Positions 1 to 5,214 of a stretch of 5,214 nt of DNA are shown here, one piece after another. The stretch lies in assembly GCA_009886305.1 (NCBI GenBank), contig QXZO01000125.1:1-5214 (forward strand), in the 5' to 3' direction. Source of the DNA: Betaproteobacteria bacterium. Its GTDB lineage: Bacteria > Pseudomonadota > Gammaproteobacteria > Burkholderiales > Eutrophovitaceae. Within the stretch, counting starts at the first letter, position 1; every line of letters starts with the position of its first letter. The position numbers and the translations under genes were made by a program. The notes below the pieces were generated by a model that ran no database searches, was not told where the DNA came from, and worked only from the letters and a program-made list of their open reading frames with translations.

Positions 1-2
1 AC

Positions 3-308
3 AACGACACCCTTTATGGTCGCTACTGGGGGAGCCTTGGGGAATATCCGTACTTACATTTTGAGCTCTGCTACTACAGCGGCATTGAGTTAGCCATTAA
101 AATGGGGCTGCAGCGATATGATGCCGGAGCTCAAGGAGAGCACAAGTTAGTGAGAGGGTTTGAGCCGGTACGAACCTTTTCACTGCACTGGATACGGCAT
201 CCTGAGTTCAAGGACGCTATCGCGCGCTATCTTGAGCAAGAAAACGTTGCTATCCAGCACCATATTGATCAGGCTTTAGAGATGTTGCCATTTAAGAAAA
301 GCTTGTAA
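3..308 (+). CDS. FemAB-like / GNAT-fold N-acyltransferase, C-terminal part (partial)
   Basis: The frame is open from the left window edge to a TAA at 306-308 and gives about 101 residues; the N-terminus lies outside the window. Visible blocks are YWGSLGEYPYLHFELCYYSG, then LQRYDAGAQGEHKLVRGF, then SLHWIRHPEF. These match my memory of the C-terminus of the predicted N-acyltransferases of COG3146 / PF04339 (the FemAB-like 'peptidoglycan biosynthesis/recognition' family), in which the RYWG...HFE...YY and GAQGEHK segments are hallmark conserved blocks. Full-length members are roughly 370-400 residues, so about a quarter is seen. The family is presumed to transfer an acyl or aminoacyl group, but its substrate is generally not established. 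The ATG at 102 is internal, because the conserved blocks begin before it. The gene converges on the glyoxalase-like gene with a 12-bp gap and is not part of that operon. Family assignment is fairly sure; function is not. Confidence 0.8.
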   Translation, partial: NDTLYGRYWGSLGEYPYLHFELCYYSGIELAIKMGLQRYDAGAQGEHKLVRGFEPVRTFSLHWIRHPEFKDAIARYLEQENVAIQHHIDQALEMLPFKKSL

Positions 309-320
309 CAAGACCACCTC

Positions 321-761
321 TTACCACTCTCCATTGTTGCTCATGGATGCCCAAGGTTCTGATGGAGGCAAAGCCTTTCCAGCTTGTAGTAGCTCAATAG
401 AAATGCCATCAGGAGATCTAACAAAAGCCATATGCCCATCTCTGGGAGGGCGATTAATAAGAACTCCGTGATCCGCTAATCGAGAACAAGCTGCATATAT
501 ATCATTTACTCGGAAAGCTAAATGGCCAAAGTTTCTGCCACCCTCGTAGGGCTCTGGATCCCAGTTATGCGTCAGCTCTAACAAAGGCGCATCTTTTTCA
601 ATTGCTGTCTTTGAATCGTCCGGTGCGGCTAAAAAGATTAGTGTAAAGCGACCTTTTGCAACCTCATATCGCGAGATTTCAATCATACCGAGCGCATCAC
701 AATAAAATGCCAAGGAACTTTCGACATTTGATACACGCACCATGGTGTGCAAAAACTGCAT
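321..761 (-). CDS. gloA: Glyoxalase I-like VOC protein (lactoylglutathione lyase)
   Basis: A 146-residue cytosolic protein with the two beta-alpha-beta-beta-beta modules of the vicinal oxygen chelate fold. The start MQFLHTMVRVSNVESSLAFY closely parallels E. coli GloA (MRLLHTMLRV...). The four metal ligands of bacterial glyoxalase I can be placed at His5, Glu62 (in LLELTHNW), His80 (in NFGHLAFRV) and Glu123 (in SPDGISIELL). Expected reaction: isomerisation of the methylglyoxal-glutathione hemithioacetal to S-lactoylglutathione. The short form, without the insertions of zinc-type enzymes, suggests the nickel/cobalt class (inference). It is about 10 residues longer than E. coli GloA, with a polar tail after residue 128. 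The ATG at 761 has a perfect AGGAGG five bases upstream. It lies 26 bp after aceF on the same strand, so it is probably the last gene of the pyruvate dehydrogenase operon. A VOC enzyme with another substrate remains possible. Confidence 0.85.
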   Translation of the reverse strand: MQFLHTMVRVSNVESSLAFYCDALGMIEISRYEVAKGRFTLIFLAAPDDSKTAIEKDAPLLELTHNWDPEPYEGGRNFGHLAFRVNDIYAACSRLADHGVLINRPPRDGHMAFVRSPDGISIELLQAGKALPPSEPWASMSNNGEW

Positions 762-766
762 GTTAG

Positions 767-772
767 CCTCCT
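767..772 (-). promoter_or_regulatory. Shine-Dalgarno site of the glyoxalase-like gene
   Basis: AGGAGG on the minus strand, followed by CTAAC and the ATG at 761. A consensus site with 5-base spacing confirms the start and indicates strong independent translation even though the gene is third in the operon. Confidence 0.85.
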
Positions 773-787
773 CGAGGGTCTTCGAAA

Positions 788-2122
788 CTATAGAGCTAGG
801 TGCCTAATATCACTTAACAATTTAACTATCTGAGTCATAAATCGACCCGCATCACCACCATTGATTAATCGGTGATCATAGGAAAGTGCCAAAGGAAGCA
901 TCAAACGTGGTTCAAAGTCATGCCCGTTCCAAACAGGCTTCATTTGAGCTTTAGACACACCAAGAATACCCAATTCAGGGGCGTTAACAATTGGCGTGAA
1001 TCCATTTCCACCGATGGCTCCTAAGCTCGAGAGCGTAAAACAGCCTCCTTGCATATCGGAGGGCTTAAGTTTTCCTTCTCGCGCTTTTTCTGCCAACTGT
1101 GCCACTTCCCCAGCGATCTCCCAGATCCCCATAGATGAGGCGTTACGAATAACCGGAACCACCAGTCCACGCGGTGTATCTACGGCCATTCCGATATTAC
1201 AATATTGCTTTTGAATATAACTCTCGCCGTCTCCTACAAGAGATCGGTTAAAGCCAGGATTATCTTCCAAAGCAGTGGCAATAGCTTTTACAAGAAAGGC
1301 TACTGGTGTCACACGAACACCACGCATCTCGCCTTCAGCTTTCAGTGATTTACGAAAACTGTCCATCTCAGTTATATCAGCATCATCAAACTGGGTTACA
1401 TGAGGAACATTCAGCCAATTGCGCTGCATATTGTTGGCTGTGACCTTCTGAATTTTGGTTAACTTAACCTTTTCAATCTCACCAAACTGGCTGAAATCGA
1501 TCTGCGGGATTTCTGGAATTCCAGCACCAGTATCTTGACCGCTCTCAGCAGCGCCACCAGAAAGTGCTCGCTTCACATAATCATTGACATCGTCCTTCAA
1601 GATGCGTCCTCGAGGACCACTACCTGGAACGCTAGTCAGATCTACACCTAATTCTCGAGCCAGCATTCTGACCGCAGGTCCTGCATAAATATCATCCGCG
1701 CTCTCTGAATCAGCAAGAGGTGAATCAACCGCGGAAGAAGATATAGCGACATCAAACTCAGTCGCCTTCTCTTCGATTTTTGCTACTGGCGCAGCTTCCG
1801 GTGCTACAGTAGCTTCTGCTGCATCCTCGACTTCAGCATCCAAAGATTCAGCAGCCTCATTCGCCACTTCTTGGCTTGGATCAGCCTGAATTTCAAGCTC
1901 TGCTATGGGGTCACCAACTTTGACAGTGTCACCTTCAGCAACCAAATACTTAACCAACTGACCCTCGTGAGGGCTTGGTACATCCATGGTGGCCTTGTCA
2001 GACTCCAGAACCAGCAACGAATCCTCCACCCCAACAGTGTCGCCCTGGGCTAGACTTAATTCAATCACATCTACAGATTCGGCCCCGCCAAGATCTGGAA
2101 CTACTATCGTTTCTATTGCCAC
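788..2122 (-). CDS. aceF: Pyruvate dehydrogenase E2, dihydrolipoyllysine-residue acetyltransferase, single lipoyl domain
   Basis: E2 core of the pyruvate dehydrogenase complex: it carries the acetyl group on lipoyl-lysine and transfers it to CoA. With the GTG start at 2122 it has 444 residues. Domains: one lipoyl domain (about 1-76) with lipoylation site Lys43 in ESDKATMDVP; an acidic Ala/Glu-rich linker (about 78-145); a peripheral subunit-binding domain (about 147-187, PAVRMLARELGVDL...GPRGRILKDDV); a second linker; and the acyltransferase domain (about 215-444). The active site shows FTLSSLG (Ser365/366) and DHRLING (His417, Asn421). Asn replaces the Asp of E. coli AceF here, as is known for Azotobacter E2p. 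It is much shorter than E. coli AceF (about 630 residues, three lipoyl domains). The longest frame begins at TTG 2128, but the GAGGA at 2130-2134 is only 1-2 bases from that codon and about 8 from GTG 2122, and MAIETIVVPDLGG is a typical E2 start. It lies about 60 bp after aceE, in the same operon. Confidence 0.95.
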   Translation of the reverse strand: MAIETIVVPDLGGAESVDVIELSLAQGDTVGVEDSLLVLESDKATMDVPSPHEGQLVKYLVAEGDTVKVGDPIAELEIQADPSQEVANEAAESLDAEVEDAAEATVAPEAAPVAKIEEKATEFDVAISSSAVDSPLADSESADDIYAGPAVRMLARELGVDLTSVPGSGPRGRILKDDVNDYVKRALSGGAAESGQDTGAGIPEIPQIDFSQFGEIEKVKLTKIQKVTANNMQRNWLNVPHVTQFDDADITEMDSFRKSLKAEGEMRGVRVTPVAFLVKAIATALEDNPGFNRSLVGDGESYIQKQYCNIGMAVDTPRGLVVPVIRNASSMGIWEIAGEVAQLAEKAREGKLKPSDMQGGCFTLSSLGAIGGNGFTPIVNAPELGILGVSKAQMKPVWNGHDFEPRLMLPLALSYDHRLINGGDAGRFMTQIVKLLSDIRHLAL

Positions 2123-2129
2123 TAACAAA

Positions 2130-2134
2130 TCCTC
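2130..2134 (-). promoter_or_regulatory. Shine-Dalgarno site that decides the aceF start
   Basis: GAGGA on the minus strand. A stop codon in the aceF frame (TAG at 2138-2140) lies just upstream, so only TTG 2128 and GTG 2122 can be starts near it. The site nearly touches the TTG but sits at normal distance from the GTG, which favours GTG 2122. Confidence 0.7.
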
Positions 2135-2182
2135 GTACTAGTAAATTTCATGCTACCTTACTAAAGCCTTGATAAACAAGAT

Positions 2183-4834
2183 TTACATGTAAAGCGGGTT
2201 CGTTTTCTCCGGGTCAATAGAAAACGATTCAATTGCCTCAGATACTACAGATTGCTCAATAATCCCTTTATCAGCCAAACCTTTCAGCGCTGACACGACA
2301 ATAAAGTAACGATCTACCTCAAAAAAGTGACGCAACGTCTCGCGACTATCACTCCGCCCAAACCCGTCTGTGCCTAACACATGCAGGGAACTGGGTAAGT
2401 ATCGCCTCAGTTGTTCAGCATAGGCTTTCATATAGTCAGTCGCGATAACAATAGGATCTGAAATATTACCCACCTGCTGTTCCACATAGCTGAGCTTGGG
2501 TGTTTCTGTAGGATGAAGTAGATTCCAACGATCAACCGCTTGACCTTCTCGAACTAATTCATTGACACTGGTTAGACTCCAAATATCGGCTTCTACTGAG
2601 AATTTTTCTTTTAGTATTTCCGAAGCCGCAACAACTTCATTAAGAATAGTACCTGCCCCCATTAAGGTAACCTTCTTTTTAGACGTCACTTTTTGGCTAC
2701 GTTTTAAAGGATAAATACCTCTAACAATTCCTTCCTCAACACCTTCAGGCATAGCGGGCTGAATATAATTTTCATTCATCGTAGTCAGGTAGTAAAAATA
2801 ATTTTCTTTGTCCTCAAACATACATTTGAGACCACTTTGAATAATCACAGCCAACTCATAGCTATAGGTAGCATCATAACTTTTGCAGTTAGGGATGGTA
2901 TTGGCCAATATTAGGCTGTGGCCATCTTGATGCTGAAGCCCTTCTCCGTTTAACGTAGTTCTCCCAGCAGTAGCGCCGATTAAAAATCCTCTAGCCTGAC
3001 AATCTCCCGAAGCCCAGGCAAGATCTCCGATACGCTGAAAGCCAAACATTGAATAAAATATATAAAATGGAATCATTGGACGAGAGCTAGTACTGTAGGC
3101 CGTCGCCAAAGCTAGCCAAGCTGACATTGCGCCCGCTTCGTTAATACCTTCTTCTAGAATCACGCCTTTTTTGTCTTCTTTGTAGTACATGATCTGCTCT
3201 CGATCATGAGGCACGTATTTTTGTCCTGCAGAGGTATATATACCTAATTGGCGAAACATACCCTCCATTCCGAATGTGCGAGCTTCATCGGGAACAATGG
3301 GCACTACGTACTGGCCTATATCTTTATTTTTGATTAGAGTAGACAAGATTCTCACAAAAGCCATGGTCGAGGACATTTCTCTCTCGCCACTACTATCCAG
3401 CTGTTTATCAAAAACTTTTAGTGCGGGAACAGACATCTCTTCAAAATCAGATTTCCTAGCGGGCAATGGCCCACCAAGAGATGCTCGTCTTTCGTTCATA
3501 TAAATCAATTCAGGACTATTTTCCTCTGGACGATAGTACGGCACTGTTTCCAACTGATCATCTGAAATAGGAATTCCAAAGCGATCCCTGAATATCTTCA
3601 AATTTTCAACATCCAGTTTTTTAACTGAATGCGTGTCGTTGGCGGCTTGTCCACCTGCACCAAGACCGTAACCTTTCACAGTATGGGCCAAGATAACGGT
3701 GGGATGCCCTTTACTCTCAACAGCTTCAGAATATGCCGCATAAACCTTATAGGGATCATGTCCACCCCGGTTTAAAGCCATAATCTGGTCATCAGTCATA
3801 TCTTTAACCAGCTCAAGTAGCTCAGGATACTTACCAAAGAAATGCTCTCGAGTGTAAGCACCTCCGTTGTATTTATAATTCTGGAGCTCTCCATCACACA
3901 CTTCATTCATTCTTTGCAGTAACAAGCCACTCTTATCTCGCTCTAAAAGCTGGTCCCAATGTCTGCCCCAAATAACTTTGATAACGTTCCAACCCGCTCC
4001 TCTAAAAACTCCCTCTAATTCTTGAATAATCTTACCGTTACCACGAACTGGTCCATCCAATCGCTGTAAATTACAGTTGATGACGAAAATCAAATTCTCC
4101 AGACCTTCTCTACCGGCCAAAGAGATAGCTCCAAGGGTCTCGGGCTCATCACATTCTCCATCCCCTAAAAAAGCCCATACTTTTCGATTGCCTCGGGCAA
4201 CCAAATCTCGAGCTGACAAATAACGCATCACATGAGCTTGATAAATAGCCTGAATGGGGCCTAGTCCCATCGACACTGTAGGAAACTGCCAATAGTCGGG
4301 CATTAACCAAGGGTGGGGATAGGAGGATAGTCCTGTTCCATCCACCTCGCGGCGGAACTTATCTAGTTGCTCAACACTCAGACGACCTTCTAAAAAGGAT
4401 CGTGCGTACATGCCCGGTGAACTGTGCCCTTGAAAGAAAACGAGATCTCCAGGCGTATCGTCTGAGGATCCGCGGAAAAAATAATTAAAGCCAACATCAT
4501 AAAGGGTCGCTGCTGATGAAAAGCTTGCTATATGACCACCAATACCCTCACTTTGGGCATTAGCTCGCATCACCATAGCTAGTGCGTTCCATCTGACAAG
4601 CGATCGAATTCGACGCTCCATAAAGAGATCGCCCGGCATTATTTTCTCTCGAACTGCTGGAATCGTATTACAAAAATGAGTCGTCACCGACTGAGGAAGG
4701 TCTATTCCATTTTCTGTGGCGCGAGCATTCAGCTGCGCGAGAATGTAGCTGGCTCGATCATCCCCCTGTGAGCGGCAAATCGAATCAAGTGCTTCCAGCC
4801 ATTCGCGGGTTTCTGTTGGATCTAAATCATCCAT
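2183..4834 (-). CDS. aceE: Pyruvate dehydrogenase E1 component, homodimeric type
   Basis: Thiamine-diphosphate-dependent E1: decarboxylates pyruvate and reductively acetylates the E2 lipoyl group in the cytosolic complex. It has 883 residues from ATG 4834, close to E. coli AceE (887), and is complete and collinear with it. The N-terminal E2-binding segment reads LDPTETREWLEALDSI. The ThDP/Mg motif is FLGDGECDEPET (Asp225) followed by FVINCNLQRLDGPV (Asn253, Asn255). Other expected blocks are FFQGHSSPGMYARSFLEGRL (His137), the mobile loop after KGYGLG with its conserved His402 in THSVKKL, the catalytic Glu562 in EEGINEAGA, and GRTTLNGEGLQHQDGHS. The C-terminal domain ends LGTDGFGRSDSRE...HFFEVD...NPLYM. 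The frame extends to GTG 4843, but that codon overlaps the Shine-Dalgarno sequence AAGGTGG, whereas ATG 4834 is 5 bases after it, so ATG is chosen. First gene of aceE-aceF-VOC; regulation is probably from the AT-rich region upstream. Confidence 0.97.
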   Translation of the reverse strand: MDDLDPTETREWLEALDSICRSQGDDRASYILAQLNARATENGIDLPQSVTTHFCNTIPAVREKIMPGDLFMERRIRSLVRWNALAMVMRANAQSEGIGGHIASFSSAATLYDVGFNYFFRGSSDDTPGDLVFFQGHSSPGMYARSFLEGRLSVEQLDKFRREVDGTGLSSYPHPWLMPDYWQFPTVSMGLGPIQAIYQAHVMRYLSARDLVARGNRKVWAFLGDGECDEPETLGAISLAGREGLENLIFVINCNLQRLDGPVRGNGKIIQELEGVFRGAGWNVIKVIWGRHWDQLLERDKSGLLLQRMNEVCDGELQNYKYNGGAYTREHFFGKYPELLELVKDMTDDQIMALNRGGHDPYKVYAAYSEAVESKGHPTVILAHTVKGYGLGAGGQAANDTHSVKKLDVENLKIFRDRFGIPISDDQLETVPYYRPEENSPELIYMNERRASLGGPLPARKSDFEEMSVPALKVFDKQLDSSGEREMSSTMAFVRILSTLIKNKDIGQYVVPIVPDEARTFGMEGMFRQLGIYTSAGQKYVPHDREQIMYYKEDKKGVILEEGINEAGAMSAWLALATAYSTSSRPMIPFYIFYSMFGFQRIGDLAWASGDCQARGFLIGATAGRTTLNGEGLQHQDGHSLILANTIPNCKSYDATYSYELAVIIQSGLKCMFEDKENYFYYLTTMNENYIQPAMPEGVEEGIVRGIYPLKRSQKVTSKKKVTLMGAGTILNEVVAASEILKEKFSVEADIWSLTSVNELVREGQAVDRWNLLHPTETPKLSYVEQQVGNISDPIVIATDYMKAYAEQLRRYLPSSLHVLGTDGFGRSDSRETLRHFFEVDRYFIVVSALKGLADKGIIEQSVVSEAIESFSIDPEKTNPLYM

Positions 4835-4839
4835 GTGTA

Positions 4840-4846
4840 CCACCTT
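4840..4846 (-). promoter_or_regulatory. Shine-Dalgarno site that decides the aceE start
   Basis: AAGGTGG on the minus strand (AAGGTGGT matches the ideal AAGGAGGT at 7 of 8 bases), 5 bases before ATG 4834. The alternative GTG at 4843 is embedded in it and could not use it. Confidence 0.75.
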
Positions 4847-4882
4847 CTTGGTTAACTTTTATTTTTGTACAGACGAGTTATT

Positions 4883-4895
4883 TAATGTGACATTA
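4883..4895. repeat. Short palindrome in the aceE leader/promoter
   Basis: TAATGTGACATTA: perfect 6-base arms around one central G, about 50 bp upstream of the aceE ATG. An 8-base part, TGACATTA, recurs at 4976-4983 next to another small palindrome (ACATTAATGT, 4978-4987). It could be an operator half-site family, but such short dyads arise easily in AT-rich DNA. Confidence 0.3.
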
Positions 4896-4930
4896 GGCTA
4901 ACTTATATAACTCTAAAGAAAAATCTTAAC

Positions 4931-4952
4931 TGTAGTATGTAGTATAACTACA
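4931..4952. promoter_or_regulatory. Operator-like dyad, copy 1 (aceE side)
   Basis: A 7-base tandem repeat (TGTAGTA at 4931-4937 and 4938-4944) runs into a dyad, TGTAGT-ATA-ACTACA (4938-4952, perfect 6-base arms, 3-base centre). The 13-mer TAGTATAACTACA (4940-4952) recurs with one mismatch at 5060-5072. On the minus strand the same bases contain TATACT (4946 to 4941), a good -10 hexamer for aceE, but I find no convincing -35 partner; a second TATATA lies at 4909-4904. If TATACT is used, a bound repressor would block it. Dyad and repeat are seen directly; the operator role is inferred. Confidence 0.5.
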
Positions 4953-4974
4953 AAATAATCGAAATTAAAGCAAT

Positions 4975-5048
4975 TTGACATTAATGTTCCTTGAAAAAAA
5001 ACACATGATATTTCTTTAATTCATTGTTTTATATATATATTTTAGAAT
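4975..5048 (+). promoter_or_regulatory. Possible promoter elements for the divergent gene
   Basis: A perfect TTGACA at 4975-4980 has no -10 at normal distance. Better spaced is TTGAAA (4991-4996), 18 bases, TTTAAT (5015-5020). A separate -10-like TAGAAT lies at 5043-5048, 28 bases before the ATG at 5077, with only a weak -35 candidate. The stretch also has a run of nine A (4994-5002) and an alternating AT tract (about 5030-5041), typical of flexible or curved promoter DNA. Which of these is used cannot be told from sequence alone. Confidence 0.3.
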
Positions 5049-5051
5049 ATT

Positions 5052-5072
5052 TAGTTAAATAGTTTAACTACA
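5052..5072. promoter_or_regulatory. Operator-like dyad, copy 2 (divergent-gene side)
   Basis: TAGTTAAA-TAG-TTTAACTA (5052-5070) is a perfect inverted repeat with 8-base arms and a 3-base centre. Its right part, TAGTTTAACTACA (5060-5072), matches copy 1 at 12 of 13 bases and lies exactly 120 bp from it. It ends four bases before the ATG at 5077, where a bound protein would hinder transcription or initiation of the divergent gene. Placement suits an autoregulated, divergently transcribed regulator; this is inference. Confidence 0.55.
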
Positions 5073-5076
5073 TATT

Positions 5077-5214
5077 ATGCTAAACTCACCCAGAAAGAGC
5101 GATAAACAATCCTCTTCTACCGTACGTTACCCGATTGCAAGTAAGATTGAACGGTGGACTAAACTCACTACGCGAGGAGAAAGACCTAGAAAAATTCTTG
5201 CGTCTACGTGGGTG
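5077..5214 (+). CDS. N-terminus of an unrecognised protein, possibly a DNA-binding regulator (partial)
   Basis: A frame from ATG 5077 stays open for 46 codons to the right window edge; an in-frame TAA at 5065-5067 makes this ATG the first possible start. The peptide begins MLNSPRKSDKQ, has a Ser/Thr stretch, and continues with IERWTKLTTRGERPRKILAS. It is strongly basic and polar. No clear Shine-Dalgarno precedes the ATG, which lowers confidence. I do not recognise the family. The end, RGERPRKILAS, faintly resembles the start of the first helix in TetR-type regulators (R-x-R-x-x-I-L-x-x), and the palindromes just upstream would fit such an autoregulator, but 46 residues cannot settle this. The other two forward frames are closed by stops here; one minus-strand frame is also open but reads less like protein. 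Confidence 0.5.
   Translation, partial: MLNSPRKSDKQSSSTVRYPIASKIERWTKLTTRGERPRKILASTWV

Noticed and set aside
301..312. CTTGT-A-ACAAG dyad as a terminator after the acyltransferase gene
   Set aside because: Five-base arms with a one-base loop cannot form a stable hairpin, and no T run follows.
996..1214. 72-codon open frame on the + strand inside aceF
   Set aside because: Antisense shadow of a well-conserved E2 catalytic domain; the translation resembles no known protein.
1871..2172. Two overlapping + strand open frames (60 and 65 codons) over the aceF 5' end
   Set aside because: Antisense to the lipoyl domain and intergenic gap, with no recognisable product; the overlap in two frames indicates chance.
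2182..2193. Perfect 12-base palindrome TTTACATGTAAA at the aceE stop codon
   Set aside because: It is formed by the Tyr-Met-stop codons, has no loop or T run for a terminator, and its length is compatible with chance.
3276..3503. 75-codon + strand open frame inside aceE
   Set aside because: Antisense to conserved AceE sequence, with no recognisable domain.
4975..4980. Consensus TTGACA as a strong -35 box for the divergent gene
   Set aside because: No -10 hexamer at 16-18 bases; the expected position falls in a run of A. Kept only as a weak candidate in the promoter entry.
1..5214. Mobile elements, CRISPR arrays, tRNA or rRNA genes, defence or toxin systems
   Set aside because: No repeat-spacer pattern, transposase motif, terminal inverted repeat or RNA gene sequence was seen; nearly all of the window is explained by core metabolic genes.

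Overview
The window looks like a piece of a gammaproteobacterial chromosome, probably from a marine or other free-living, moderate-GC lineage. The main evidence is a homodimeric (E. coli/Pseudomonas-type) pyruvate dehydrogenase E1 followed directly by its E2, with many stretches nearly identical to E. coli AceE. The lineage is inferred from protein resemblance only; nothing in the window fixes the species.

Layout, left to right. Positions 1-308 (+ strand) hold the last ~100 residues of a FemAB-like/GNAT-fold acyltransferase. It converges, with a 12-bp gap, on a three-gene minus-strand operon. Read in its own direction the operon is aceE (4834-2183, E1), aceF (2122-788, E2) and a glyoxalase-I-like VOC gene (761-321). 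Gaps inside the operon are about 60 bp and 26 bp, and no terminator is visible inside it. Upstream of aceE is a very AT-rich, ~240-bp divergent intergenic region with two near-identical dyad-type sites (TAGTATAACTACA and TAGTTTAACTACA) exactly 120 bp apart. From 5077 a + strand reading frame is open to the window edge (46 codons); it is basic, not recognised, and possibly the N-terminus of a DNA-binding regulator.

How the genes work together: E1 decarboxylates pyruvate with thiamine diphosphate and acetylates the lipoyl group of E2. E2 passes the acetyl group to CoA, feeding the TCA cycle and lipid synthesis. E3 (lipoamide dehydrogenase), needed to re-oxidise the lipoyl group, is not in this window. 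The VOC protein has the full metal-ligand set of bacterial glyoxalase I and would remove methylglyoxal, a toxic by-product of triose metabolism, so its co-transcription with pyruvate oxidation is sensible.

This is mostly ordinary core metabolism; I do not see a novel defence, mobile or RNA-based system. The points most worth checking are the paired operator-like sites in the divergent promoter region with the unknown gene beside them, the single-lipoyl-domain E2 paired with a homodimeric E1, and the starts of aceE and aceF, which Shine-Dalgarno placement moves slightly downstream of the longest frames.
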